From positions 78,626 through 142,625 of the forward strand of contig CANIII010000009.1 in assembly GCA_947467605.1 (NCBI GenBank): a stretch of 64,000 nucleotides of DNA. Reading direction: 5' to 3'. The notes below the pieces were generated by a model, which worked only from the letters and a program-made list of their open reading frames with translations, was not told the DNA's origin and searched no databases. Shown here piece by piece: positions 1 to 8,711 of this stretch (its first letter is position 1; each line of letters begins with the position of its first letter). Made by a program: the position numbers and the translations under genes. The DNA is from Acidobacteriota bacterium. GTDB taxonomy: Bacteria; Acidobacteriota; Vicinamibacteria; Vicinamibacterales; SCN-69-37.

Positions 1-572
1 GCGGCGGTGGTGGCGGCGGCTTTGGCGGTCGCGGTGGTGGCGGTGCGCAGACGCGCGTCACGAAGGAAGTGGGCCTGAACCGCGCCGTGTGGAACGTGCA
101 GGGCAAGGACGGCTTCACGATGCCGCCAGGTTCGTATCAGGTGCGACTCACCGTGGACGGCAAGGCGCAGACCCAACCGTTCAAGGTGCTGATCGATCCG
201 AACGTGGCCGCGAGCGGTGTGACGCCTGCGGATCTGGTGGAGCAGTATCAGCACAACCTGGCAATGCGCGCGTTCAGTGCCGACGTCACGGCGTTGGTCA
301 CCCGGGTGCGCAACGCGCGCACGGCCGCCAAGACCGGCCCGGCCAACAAGCTCGCGTCGATCGACGAGATCTACTCGCAGCTCACGACCTGGCCCGAAGG
401 CGTGCGCTACGCGCGTCCAGGTCTGCAGGATCACACGCAGTACCTCAATGGCCTCGGTACGCGCGTGGACCAGAAGGTTGGTCGCGACGCCATCGAGCGC
501 CTCGCGCAGCTGAAAAAGGAATACACGCGGCTCAAGACGCTCGTGGATCGGCTGCTCGGCCCGACACAGTAG
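1..572 (+). CDS. VPS10/sortilin-like BNR-repeat protein, C-terminal part (truncated by window edge)
   Basis: The reading frame is open from base 3, so this is the 3' end of a longer gene. It begins in a glycine-rich tract (GGGGGGFGGRGGGG) and continues as GLNRAVWNVQ and PPGSYQVRLTVDGKAQTQPFKVLIDP, which is a beta-sandwich end domain. The complete gene at 12129-15143 has the same parts in the same order: a GLNRWQWDL segment, a glycine-rich stretch, then a PGVYKVTVNVGGKDIGTQTFRIL block. The rest (about 110 residues, charged, probably helical) is an extension absent from that second copy. The family is secreted BNR/sortilin-type beta-propeller proteins often labelled glycosyl hydrolase; their substrates are generally unknown. 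A strong terminator follows directly. Confidence 0.75.
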   Translation, partial: GGGGGGFGGRGGGGAQTRVTKEVGLNRAVWNVQGKDGFTMPPGSYQVRLTVDGKAQTQPFKVLIDPNVAASGVTPADLVEQYQHNLAMRAFSADVTALVTRVRNARTAAKTGPANKLASIDEIYSQLTTWPEGVRYARPGLQDHTQYLNGLGTRVDQKVGRDAIERLAQLKKEYTRLKTLVDRLLGPTQ

Positions 573-585
573 GAACATCCTGCAG

Positions 586-625
586 AAAAGCCGGGAGTTA
601 ATTCCGAATTAACTCCCGGCTTTTT
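586..625 (+). terminator. Rho-independent terminator
   Basis: An uninterrupted inverted repeat (AAGCCGGGAGTTAATT / AATTAACTCCCGGCTT) has a 3-base loop and ends in five T residues. It lies 14 bases after the stop of the preceding gene. Because the left arm starts with AAAA, it could also work on the other strand. Confidence 0.93.
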
Positions 626-650
626 AGGACTACAATCCCGCCACACCCTC

Positions 651-1748
651 ATGGATGAAACGGTTTCGGCGGCTACTTCTGTCGTGCAGCCACCTCCCGA
701 GGTCCTTACCGAGCGGATGTCCTTCACGGGCAGCGGCGGGGAGTACTTCCGGATCTGGATCGTCAACATCGCGCTCACCATCGTCACGCTCGGGATCTAC
801 TCGGCGTGGGCGAAGGCGCGGCGGCTCGAGTATTTCTACCGGAACACGCGTTTAGGTGGGAGCGGTTTCGACTATCACGGCACGCCGATCGCGATCTTGA
901 AGGGCCGCATCATCGGCGCGATCCTCTTCGGCGCCTACAGTTTCTCGGCGCGTCTGGGACCGAGATACCTGCTGGGATCGATCGTCGTCATTGCGCTGGT
1001 GATGCCGTTCCTGCTGAACCGCGCCTTACGGTTTCGATTTGCCAACAGCAGCTATCGCGGCGTCCGGTTCGGTTTTCACGGATCCACCGCAGAGGCCTAT
1101 CGGGTCTTTCTGCTGTGGCCCCTGGCGGCCCTGTTGACGCTGGGTATTCTGTGGCCGGTCGCGCACCGCCGGATCAAACAATACGAACACGCGCACGCGA
1201 CGTACGGACGTACGCCGTTCAACATTGGCGTGAAGATCGCGCCCTTCTACGGTGTCTATGTCGCGGCGTGGCTCATGATGACCGCGACGGTCCTGATGGC
1301 CGGCGCCGGCTTCGCCGTCGCCTTCATGTCGGTGATCGCCAAGAACGGCGGCAAAATGCCGGCGACACCGCCCGCGTTCAACATTCCCCTGATGATCGGT
1401 ATTGCGGTCGTGTACATCACCGGCATCATCGGGACCCAGGCGTTTGTGACCTGCCGCATCCAGAGTCTTGTCTGGAACCACACGGGCCTCGGCGATCGGC
1501 ATTCCTTTACCTGTGAACTGGGCGCCGGGAAATTCATGGGGCTGCTGCTCACCAACACGCTCGCGATCGTCGGCACGCTGGGGCTCTTCACGCCGTTTGC
1601 GCAGGTGCGGATGGCGCAGTTCATGATCAATGGCATGTCGATGATTTCGCGCGGCACGCTCGACGACGTGGCTGCGGATACCGACACGACGGTGAGCGCG
1701 CTCGGCGAAGAGTCTGTCGGCTTCTTCGACTTCGATATCTCGTTCTGA
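651..1748 (+). CDS. DUF898 (YjgN-like) polytopic membrane protein
   Basis: The 365-residue protein has the DUF898 opening FTGSGGEYFRIWIVNIALTIVTLGIYSAWAKARRLEYFYRNT and several hydrophobic helices (about 35-53, 92-127, 158-175, 200-228, 242-262, 295-315). The ...GIYSAWAKxRR... pattern occurs twice in degenerate form (also TLGLFTPFAQVRMAQF near 310), as expected for a duplicated repeat. The biochemical role of the family is unknown. A TACAAT box at 631-636 lies 14 bases before the ATG. The stop overlaps the start of the M48 peptidase gene by one base, so the two are almost certainly co-translated and probably act together in the envelope. Confidence 0.9.
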   Translation: MDETVSAATSVVQPPPEVLTERMSFTGSGGEYFRIWIVNIALTIVTLGIYSAWAKARRLEYFYRNTRLGGSGFDYHGTPIAILKGRIIGAILFGAYSFSARLGPRYLLGSIVVIALVMPFLLNRALRFRFANSSYRGVRFGFHGSTAEAYRVFLLWPLAALLTLGILWPVAHRRIKQYEHAHATYGRTPFNIGVKIAPFYGVYVAAWLMMTATVLMAGAGFAVAFMSVIAKNGGKMPATPPAFNIPLMIGIAVVYITGIIGTQAFVTCRIQSLVWNHTGLGDRHSFTCELGAGKFMGLLLTNTLAIVGTLGLFTPFAQVRMAQFMINGMSMISRGTLDDVAADTDTTVSALGEESVGFFDFDISF

Positions 1749-2776
1749 TGCCGATTGCCTGCGCCTACTTCGACGGCGCCAGCGCCCGGCGCCATGAGGT
1801 CGATCTCGACATCGTCGATGGCCGTGTCGTCGTGGGTGGCGATGGCATCGCCCGCGATGAGCCGCTCGACGCGATGCAATTCAGCCAGGCGCTCGGCGCC
1901 ACGGCGCGGATCGTGCGTTTTCCTGACGGTGCCACGTGCGAGGTGACGGACGTCGCCGCGCTCGGCGCCATGCTCACAGCGGCGGGAATTGCAGAAACCC
2001 GAGTCGCTGCCGCGACCAACGCCAAGCGACTTGTGGCGATCGGTGTCGCCGTCATTGTCGTCACGCTGGCGTTGGGCTATCGATACGGCGTGCCCGTGGC
2101 CGCGGGGTTCGTGGCGCATCGACTGCCCGTGCCGGTGCTGACGCAGTTGGGGCGCCAGACGCTGTCGACGCTCGACAGCATTGCCTTTGCGCCGAGCGAC
2201 GTCCCGCTCGCACGGCAAGCCCAGATCGCGCAGGAGTTCAACGCGCTTCGGCATGTGGCGACGAGTCGCGTGCGCCTGCGGATTCTGTTTCGCAAGAGCG
2301 AGGTGCTTGGCGCCAACGCGATTGCGCTGCCGTCCGGTGACATCGTCGTGACTGATGCGCTCCTGCCGCTGATCCACGACGATCGCGAACTGATGGGCGT
2401 CCTGCTTCACGAGAGCGGGCACGTGCTGCGGCGACATGGCGTGCGCATGCTGCTCGAGAGTTCTGTGGTGTCACTCGTGCTCGCCTGGTACGTTGGCGAC
2501 GTCAACACGCTCATCGTGACGGCGCCAACGGCAGTGCTGCAGGCCAAATACTCGCGCGACTTCGAGCGCGCAGCAGATGATGACGCGATCGCGGGGATGC
2601 ACTTGAATGGCATACCACCGGCGCTGCTCGCGGATGCGCTGGAGCGACTGGACTCGGAACGAATCGAGAAACTGACGGACGGTCAACGCGTGGCCAGGTC
2701 GACGGGCCTCGCGTCGAAATATCTCTCAAGTCACCCGGCGACCGCCGAACGGCTGCAGTTGCTCCGCAACCGATGA
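1748..2776 (+). CDS. M48-family membrane zinc metallopeptidase
   Basis: This 342-residue protein carries HESGH at about residues 221-225, the HExxH zinc motif. A downstream glutamate in FERAADDDA (near 273) fits the third M48 ligand. One transmembrane helix (about 93-113) separates an N-terminal domain of about 90 residues from the peptidase domain, and a second hydrophobic stretch follows the active site (about 236-252). The pattern LGANAIALPSGDIVVTDALLPLI is typical of HtpX/Ste24-type peptidases. The start overlaps the DUF898 stop (TGATG), so the pair is translationally coupled. The likely role is proteolytic quality control at the membrane together with the DUF898 partner; the partnership is inferred from context. 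Confidence 0.92.
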   Translation: MPIACAYFDGASARRHEVDLDIVDGRVVVGGDGIARDEPLDAMQFSQALGATARIVRFPDGATCEVTDVAALGAMLTAAGIAETRVAAATNAKRLVAIGVAVIVVTLALGYRYGVPVAAGFVAHRLPVPVLTQLGRQTLSTLDSIAFAPSDVPLARQAQIAQEFNALRHVATSRVRLRILFRKSEVLGANAIALPSGDIVVTDALLPLIHDDRELMGVLLHESGHVLRRHGVRMLLESSVVSLVLAWYVGDVNTLIVTAPTAVLQAKYSRDFERAADDDAIAGMHLNGIPPALLADALERLDSERIEKLTDGQRVARSTGLASKYLSSHPATAERLQLLRNR

Positions 2777-3685
2777 CTACTTAATCGTCTTCTGCACTGG
2801 TCCGTCTTTCTTGGACCAGTCTTCGAACGACCCGTCATACAGCTTCACCGTGATGCCGAGTGTGCGTGCCGCGAACACGACGCCCGTGGCCTGCTGACCG
2901 ATGTGGCAGTACGCGACGACCGTGTCGCCCGGCTTGACGCCCGCCTCGTCGAACATCGCCTGCAGCTCAGTCGCCGGCTTCAGCGTGTTGTCGGCCTTCG
3001 TGAGCGTTGAGTAGGGGATGTTCTTCGCGCCTTCGATGTGACCGGTCTTGTGCGGGGCGGTCTGTGAACCACCCGTCTGCGTGCCGTCGTAAAAGGCTTT
3101 GTCGCGGGCATCCACGATCACGTACTTCGGTGTGTTGAGATGCGCCTTCACGAAGTCGGCATCCACGATCGGCGACGCCATCTTCAACACAGAGATCGAA
3201 CCCGTCTTCGCAGCCGGCACGTCTGCGGTGACGGGTTTGCCGTCGCGTTCCCATTGCGCCAAGCCACCATCAAGCAATGACGTCCGCGCGCCGAAGCCGG
3301 CGGCTTGCAGTGTGAGTACCACGCGCGTTGCGGGCGTCACCTGCGCCTGGCCGAAGATGACGACGATGCGCGAGTTGTCGGAGATACCGAGCGACTCAAG
3401 CTTTGTTTTGAGTTCATCCGGCGGTGGCAGTTCGAGGGTCAGGCTGCCGGCAGGCCCCGTCGCAGAGATCGCGGCACGCGTGACCAGGCGGGATCCTGGC
3501 ACATGTTTCGTGGCGTACTCTGCCGCATCGCCCATGTGGAGCAGCACCAGATCAGTGTCGTTGAGGTGCTGCGCGAGCCAGGTCGTCGAAACCAGCAGGG
3601 AGTCGCGCGGTGTCTGTGCGCGGAGAGCCGCAGGAACGACGAGCGGGAGCATCAGCAGGAGGCAGATCTTCGTCAAAAGGCGCAT
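2777..3685 (-). CDS. Exported two-domain sulfurtransferase (rhodanese / 3-mercaptopyruvate type)
   Basis: The 302-residue protein has a Sec signal peptide (LLTKICLLLMLPLVVPAALRAQ) and two rhodanese domains. The C-terminal one contains the active-site loop CHIGQQAT with cysteine at residue 260. The matching N-terminal loop (IFGQAQVT) lacks cysteine, as is usual in this family, where the first domain is structural. The enzyme would move sulfur from thiosulfate or mercaptopyruvate to an acceptor in the periplasm. It converges on the M48 gene with no gap. The SseA-like cytoplasmic alternative is unlikely because of the signal sequence. Confidence 0.9.
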   Translation of the reverse strand: MRLLTKICLLLMLPLVVPAALRAQTPRDSLLVSTTWLAQHLNDTDLVLLHMGDAAEYATKHVPGSRLVTRAAISATGPAGSLTLELPPPDELKTKLESLGISDNSRIVVIFGQAQVTPATRVVLTLQAAGFGARTSLLDGGLAQWERDGKPVTADVPAAKTGSISVLKMASPIVDADFVKAHLNTPKYVIVDARDKAFYDGTQTGGSQTAPHKTGHIEGAKNIPYSTLTKADNTLKPATELQAMFDEAGVKPGDTVVAYCHIGQQATGVVFAARTLGITVKLYDGSFEDWSKKDGPVQKTIK

Positions 3686-3736
3686 GGTGTTCAGAGTCTA
3701 GCGCGACTCGTTTCGGGATTACGATACGGACCAGAG

Positions 3737-5758
3737 ATGAACACTCGAAGTGTTGTGATCAGCGTCGCTGCTGTGGTTGCTGCCTGTGCGGGCCTCGTCG
3801 CGCAGGGGGCCCAGGCGCCGCCTGCACCTGCCGCACAGAACGCGCCCATGGTCCGCACGGCCTCGATTTCCGGTCGCGTTGTGGACGCCGATACCGGCGA
3901 GGCCGTGATTGGTGCGGTTGTGAAGCTGCAGATGCGCACCCTCGCTGCGGCCGCGGGCCGCGGTGCGGCGGGTGGGCGCGGTGCGCTGCCCCTGTCGGCC
4001 GCGGAGCAGGCGGCCGCGAACGGTACCCTTTTCGTCATGGGCGACAGCGACGGTCGCTTCGTGTTTCATGACCTGCCGAAAGGCCCGGCGCAGCTGTCGG
4101 TCACGGCCTCCGGCTACGTCGACAATGGGGGCGGCGTCTTGCGTCGTCCGCCCATGCTCGACGACGGCCAACATCTCGGTGGCATCTCGCTCACGCTGGC
4201 GAAGGTCGCGTCTATTTCCGGTGTGATCACCGACGAAGCTGGTGAGCCGCTGGTGGGCATTACCGTGCGCGCGTTGTCGCGCATGGTGCCCATGGGGGCG
4301 CCGACCTACAAGCTCACGGGGGATGCGCGCACGGATGATCGCGGCATGTACCGCATCGATGGCCTCTTTCCTGGCAAGTACTTCGTCCTCGTGCCCCAGA
4401 CGCCAACCACCGTGCCGATCGCAAATCTCGAGAAGAACTCCGATGGGCTCGGTGGGTTGATGAGCGCCGTGAATCCATTTATCGAGGCGCTCACTGGCGG
4501 CGCGCAGACGTCGATGGGACCAACCGGCGTTCGCGTCAACGACCAACTGTGGCAGACGGGCGCCGGTGTGGGCGGAGCCGTTTCATCCGCGCCACCGCCG
4601 CCGGTTAACGGGCGAGTGGCCACGTATCAAACGACGTTCTATCCGGGCGCGACGCAATTGCCGCAGGCGGGATTGATCACCGTTCGCTCAGGCGAAGATC
4701 GCGTGGGCGTGGATTGGCAGGTTCGGCCGACGGCATCCGCGCGCGTCGCCGGTGTGTTGTCCGGGCCCGACGGTCCAGCGGCCAACATCAGCATTCGTCT
4801 TGTGAACTCGCCGGGCACGAATGATGACGACGCGCTGCCGGTGGCCATGACCACCACGAGTGGCGATGGCTCGTTTGCATTCATGGGCGTGCCGGCCGGG
4901 TCGTACATCGCCAAGGCGCAGCAGACCAAGAGTGCGTCGGCGATGCCGGCGGGGCTCATGGCCGGCTTGCCGCCCGAGGCGGCCGAGCTGATGGCGCAGA
5001 TGAACCAGCGCACCGCCGGCGCAGGTGGCGAGATGAATCTGTTGCGCGCGCCGGTGTCGGTGACCGATCGCGACGTGGTGGGGCTGTCATGGGGATTGCG
5101 GCCGGGCGCGCATGTGAGTGGTCGCGTACTGTTCGAAGGCGCAGCGACACCGCCGACGAGTCAGCAGCTGCAGAACATGCAGGTGTCGCTCGCCTCGGTC
5201 ATGCCCGGATCGCCGTCGCCATTCGGTCCGTCGACATCGAAGCTCACGACAGACGCGCAGTTCAAAACGGGCTCGCAGGCGCCGGGCACGTATTTCGTGA
5301 GTCTCACCGGTGTGCCCGCCGCGTGGATGCTCAAGTCGATCACCGTCGGCGGTCGCGACGTCTCGACGTCCGGCCTGGAGATTGGTGATGTCGACCTTGC
5401 AGATGCCGTCATCATGTACACCGATCGCATTTCATCGCTGACCGGTCTGGTGCACGCCGACGCGTCGCCCTTGCCCAATGCCACCGTTATCGTGATCCCC
5501 TCTGACTATCGCGTTGGCATTGCGACCGGTGCGATCGGCCGTCGCCAGATCACGCAGGCGGTGCCGGCCACCGGCACCTACAACATCGCGCGGCTTCCGC
5601 CGGGTGACTATCTTGTGGCCGCGGTCGTCGATGATGCGATGGCCGGCGATCGCGATCAGAACTTCTATGACGCGTTGGCGCGCGTCGCCAAGCCGGTCAC
5701 GATTACGGCCGGCGAGAAGAAGTCGCTCGATCTGACGATCACGGTGAAGATCCGATGA
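3737..5758 (+). CDS. Secreted protein with repeated carboxypeptidase-regulatory-like domains (paralogue 1)
   Basis: The start chosen is the ATG at 3737, followed by a signal peptide (MNTRSVVISVAAVVAACAGLVAQ), not the far-upstream start of the 817-codon frame, which runs antisense through the rhodanese gene. The mature protein (673 codons in all) has five beta-sandwich repeats, each opening with a motif like ASISGRVVDADTGEAV, ASISGVITDEAGEPL, ARVAGVLSGPDGPA, AHVSGRVLFEG or SLTGLVHADASPL, and several closing with PxGxYxxxA. Such domains stabilise or bind extracellular partners; no catalytic residues are visible. A TACGAT box sits at 3720-3725. The stop overlaps the next start (ATGA), and that next gene is a clear paralogue, pointing to tandem duplication. 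Confidence 0.85.
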   Translation: MNTRSVVISVAAVVAACAGLVAQGAQAPPAPAAQNAPMVRTASISGRVVDADTGEAVIGAVVKLQMRTLAAAAGRGAAGGRGALPLSAAEQAAANGTLFVMGDSDGRFVFHDLPKGPAQLSVTASGYVDNGGGVLRRPPMLDDGQHLGGISLTLAKVASISGVITDEAGEPLVGITVRALSRMVPMGAPTYKLTGDARTDDRGMYRIDGLFPGKYFVLVPQTPTTVPIANLEKNSDGLGGLMSAVNPFIEALTGGAQTSMGPTGVRVNDQLWQTGAGVGGAVSSAPPPPVNGRVATYQTTFYPGATQLPQAGLITVRSGEDRVGVDWQVRPTASARVAGVLSGPDGPAANISIRLVNSPGTNDDDALPVAMTTTSGDGSFAFMGVPAGSYIAKAQQTKSASAMPAGLMAGLPPEAAELMAQMNQRTAGAGGEMNLLRAPVSVTDRDVVGLSWGLRPGAHVSGRVLFEGAATPPTSQQLQNMQVSLASVMPGSPSPFGPSTSKLTTDAQFKTGSQAPGTYFVSLTGVPAAWMLKSITVGGRDVSTSGLEIGDVDLADAVIMYTDRISSLTGLVHADASPLPNATVIVIPSDYRVGIATGAIGRRQITQAVPATGTYNIARLPPGDYLVAAVVDDAMAGDRDQNFYDALARVAKPVTITAGEKKSLDLTITVKIR

Positions 5759-7692
5759 CCGCACGTCTCAGCGCGCTGGTCATCGTCGCCGCGCTCGCAC
5801 TCTCGGGCGTTGCCGCATCCGCACAGGTCCGCGATACGACCAAGACGCCCGTTGGCACCGCGTCGATCAGCGGCGTGGTCGTGAGCGCCACGTCACCAGA
5901 GACGCCGGTGCGCCGCGTGCTCGTCACGCTCGGCGGTGGCTCGATCAAAGTGCCGAGTGCCGCGATTACTGACGATGCCGGCGCGTTTCAGTTTGTGAAT
6001 TTGCCAGAGGGTGCCTACACACTGGTGGCCACCCGGCCGGCCTATGTGACATCGGCGTACGGCGCCAAGACGTTCGGTCGCGGATCCGGTGTGCCGGTCT
6101 CGGTGCGCGCCGGCCAGAACGTGACAGGCCTCACGTTGAAGATGCTGCACGGTAGCGTGATCGCCGGCGTCGTGCGCGATCCGCTCGGTCGGCCCGCGCC
6201 GGATGTCGAGATCATCGCGATGGCGGTGCAGACCGTGAATGGCCGCCGCCGCACCACGCCGGTGCTGCAGCAGTCGCGGACGGATGGCCGCGGCGAATAT
6301 CGTGTCTACGGGCTCGCACCTGGCGACTACCTGATCCGCGCGCAGCCCAACTCGCGCATCGATCAGGGTGGCATCCGCCAGACGACTGCCGCCGAAGTGG
6401 ACTGGGCGAAGGCCGCGTCGGCGAAGTCGGGATCAGCGGGAGTGGCCGCAGAGATTCCTGCGCCGCCGCCGAGCGGTCGACCTGTCGCCTATACGCCGAC
6501 GTACTACCCCGGCAGCGTGGACGCCGCGCAAGCCGGCGTCGTGTCACTCGGCGCAAATGAAGAGCGCGCCGGCATCGACTTCACCACACTACTCGTGCCT
6601 GTCGCGTCGATCTCGGGCACGGTCGTCGGACCTGACGGACAGCCGCCGCGCAACGCGCAGGCGCAACTCGCGCCCGCGCAAGGATCGACCACCACGTCAC
6701 TCGACATGCTGATCGGCATGGCCGGTGCGGGTGGCGGTGTTCGCATTGGCGCGGATGGTCGGCTGAGCGCCAGCGGCATCGCGCCAGGGCGATACCGATT
6801 GCTCATCAGAGGGTCACTCGCCGGACCGGGCGGCCCTGCGGGGATCTCGCTGCCCGGTGCGGCAGGCGCACTCGCGAGCAGCATCGCATCGAGCATGCTC
6901 GGTGGTCGCGCCGGTGGCCCCACGTTGTGGGCCGCCGAGGAGCTGACCATCGATGGCCACGACATCACGGGCCTGTCGCTGCAACTCCAAACCGGTGTGA
7001 GTGTTTCCGGAAAGATTGTCTTTGAAGGCGATGACCCACAAGCGCCGGCCGATCCGTCACGTGTGACGGTGGCCGCGAACGACGCCGCGCGCGAGTCTCG
7101 GTCGGCGATGGATATGCTCGCCGGGATGCTGCAGGGCAGCGGCGGCAGCGGGTTGAAGGATGGCAGTTTCACCGTCGGTGGTCTGCCGCCAGGTGCGTAT
7201 CGACTCACCTTTGGCGCGCCGGGCACCATGGCGATGCTCGGCATGACGACGGGTTCGAGCGGGTGGGTGCTCAAGTCGGCGATGCTCGGTGACGTCGACA
7301 TTGCCGACGGCCTGATCGACGTGAAGCCGGGCCAAGACGTCTCAGGGATCGTGGCGACATTCACGAAGATGGCCACGCAAATCTCCGGGCGGTTGCAGGA
7401 TGCCGCGGGTGGCGCGGTCTCGGGATTCCCGATCGTCGTGTTCTCCACGGACCGCGCGCGATGGAGCGCCGGGTCGCGACGCATCGTCTCCGCGAAGCCG
7501 GCGAGCGACGGCACTTACAAGATCACCGGTCTGCCTCCCGGAGAGTATTTCCTGGCTGCGCTGACGGACCTCGATCCGAATGATTTGTACGATCCGGCGT
7601 TCCTTGAAGGTCTCGTCGGGAGTGCCTTCAAGATCACCCTCGCTGACGGTGAGAAAAAAGTGCAGGACCTGCGGATGGGGAGCGGGTCATAG
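5755..7692 (+). CDS. Secreted protein with repeated carboxypeptidase-regulatory-like domains (paralogue 2)
   Basis: The 645-residue protein has a signal peptide (LSALVIVAALALSGVAASAQ) and the same five-repeat plan as its upstream neighbour: ASISGVVVSATSPET, SVIAGVVRDPLGRPA, ASISGTVVGPDGQPP, VSVSGKIVFEGDDP and TQISGRLQDAAGGAV. Both end in a shared block, PPGEYFLAAL followed by about 25 residues and then ITLADGEKK. The second gene starts inside the stop of the first (ATGA). Function is unknown. The repeats resemble the regulatory beta-domain of M14 carboxypeptidases and the N-terminal domains of TonB-dependent receptors, but no receptor plug or barrel is present. Confidence 0.85.
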   Translation: MTARLSALVIVAALALSGVAASAQVRDTTKTPVGTASISGVVVSATSPETPVRRVLVTLGGGSIKVPSAAITDDAGAFQFVNLPEGAYTLVATRPAYVTSAYGAKTFGRGSGVPVSVRAGQNVTGLTLKMLHGSVIAGVVRDPLGRPAPDVEIIAMAVQTVNGRRRTTPVLQQSRTDGRGEYRVYGLAPGDYLIRAQPNSRIDQGGIRQTTAAEVDWAKAASAKSGSAGVAAEIPAPPPSGRPVAYTPTYYPGSVDAAQAGVVSLGANEERAGIDFTTLLVPVASISGTVVGPDGQPPRNAQAQLAPAQGSTTTSLDMLIGMAGAGGGVRIGADGRLSASGIAPGRYRLLIRGSLAGPGGPAGISLPGAAGALASSIASSMLGGRAGGPTLWAAEELTIDGHDITGLSLQLQTGVSVSGKIVFEGDDPQAPADPSRVTVAANDAARESRSAMDMLAGMLQGSGGSGLKDGSFTVGGLPPGAYRLTFGAPGTMAMLGMTTGSSGWVLKSAMLGDVDIADGLIDVKPGQDVSGIVATFTKMATQISGRLQDAAGGAVSGFPIVVFSTDRARWSAGSRRIVSAKPASDGTYKITGLPPGEYFLAALTDLDPNDLYDPAFLEGLVGSAFKITLADGEKKVQDLRMGSGS

Positions 7693-7775
7693 CCCGCATC
7701 GTCTCGCTCCTGTTACTGCTGGCTGCGCCGCTCGTCGCGCAAGCGCCGACACGCCCACCACCAACACGCACACAG

Positions 7776-8603
7776 GTGGCGCTCCTCGGCACAGGCACAC
7801 CCAATGACGATCCAAATCGTTGGGGACCGTCGGTCGCGATCATCGTTGACGACCAGGTCTATCTCGTGGACGCCGGCGTTGGTGTGGTGCGTCGCGCAGC
7901 GGCCGCGCGAGCGGCGGGCGTTGAGGCGCTGAAGGTCACATCACTCTCGCGTGTATTTCTCACGCATCTGCATTCTGATCACACGCTCGGTCTCCCAGAC
8001 CTCATGTTCTCGCCTTGGGTCCTCGAACGTCCGACGCCGCTCGACGTCTTCGGCCCGAAGGGCACCGCGGCGATGACCGCGCATCTCGAAGCGGCCTGGC
8101 AGGACGACATCGCTGTGCGCCTCTACGGCCTCGAGCCGCAGCACACGCGCAACTATCGCGCCGTCGTGCATGAAACGACCTCGGGAGTCGTTTTTCGGGA
8201 TTCGAAAGTCGCGGTGACGGCCATCGCCGTGGCGCATGGTTCTTGGCCGGAAGCGTTTGCCTACAGTTTTCAAACGCCGGATCGCCGCATCGTCGTTTCG
8301 GGAGACACCGTGGCGTCTGACGCGATCGCTGCAGCGTGTAGTGGCTGCGATTTCCTCATTCACGAGGTCTACTCAGCCGAAAAGTTCAAGACCCGGCCGC
8401 CTGAGTGGCAGACCTATCACAAGGCGTTTCACACCTCGACGACTGAGCTGGCGGCCGTCGCCACCAAGGCCCGGCCCGGCACACTCGTCCTGTACCACCA
8501 GCTGTTCTGGGGCGCGACCGATGACGACCTGCTCGCTGAGATTCGCGCAGCTGGCTACCTGGGCCGAGTCGTCTCGGGAAAAGACCTGCAAATCCTCAAG
8601 TGA
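7776..8603 (+). CDS. Metallo-beta-lactamase-fold hydrolase (RNase Z/arylsulfatase-like subgroup), probably exported
   Basis: The HxHxDH zinc motif is present as HLHSDH at residues 64-69 counted from the GTG at 7776, with later ligands in VSGDTVASDA and VLYHQ. The subgroup is related to tRNase Z-like and AtsA-like hydrolases; the substrate cannot be told. The start is uncertain. The same frame is open back to 7653 and encodes a signal-peptide-like segment (ARIVSLLLLLAAPLVAQAPTRPPP) directly before the GTG, but that stretch has no ATG, GTG or TTG. An ATA at 7689 overlapping the previous TAG stop is the most obvious non-standard candidate. The true gene may therefore begin near 7689 as an exported enzyme coupled to the two repeat proteins. 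Confidence 0.85.
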   Translation: MALLGTGTPNDDPNRWGPSVAIIVDDQVYLVDAGVGVVRRAAAARAAGVEALKVTSLSRVFLTHLHSDHTLGLPDLMFSPWVLERPTPLDVFGPKGTAAMTAHLEAAWQDDIAVRLYGLEPQHTRNYRAVVHETTSGVVFRDSKVAVTAIAVAHGSWPEAFAYSFQTPDRRIVVSGDTVASDAIAAACSGCDFLIHEVYSAEKFKTRPPEWQTYHKAFHTSTTELAAVATKARPGTLVLYHQLFWGATDDDLLAEIRAAGYLGRVVSGKDLQILK

Positions 8604-8610
8604 CAGAAAA

Positions 8611-8626
8611 GACACTCAAGAGTGTC
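8611..8626. terminator. Perfect hairpin after the hydrolase gene, possible weak terminator
   Basis: GACACTC-AA-GAGTGTC is a perfect 7-bp stem seven bases after the stop at 8603. It is preceded by AAAA but not followed by a T tract, so termination on the + strand would be weak. Confidence 0.4.
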
Positions 8627-8711
8627 GGCGGTTCGACGATTACAGCTGTGTGTAGACCGAGGTGTCTGCGCCTGTGCCGGAGCTTCTCCGCGCTGAAGTC
8701 GGAGAATATCG

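Noticed and set aside
3305-3736. N-terminal extension of the first repeat protein to 3305
   Set aside because: It is antisense to the rhodanese gene. The ATG at 3737 has a proper signal peptide and an upstream -10-like box.
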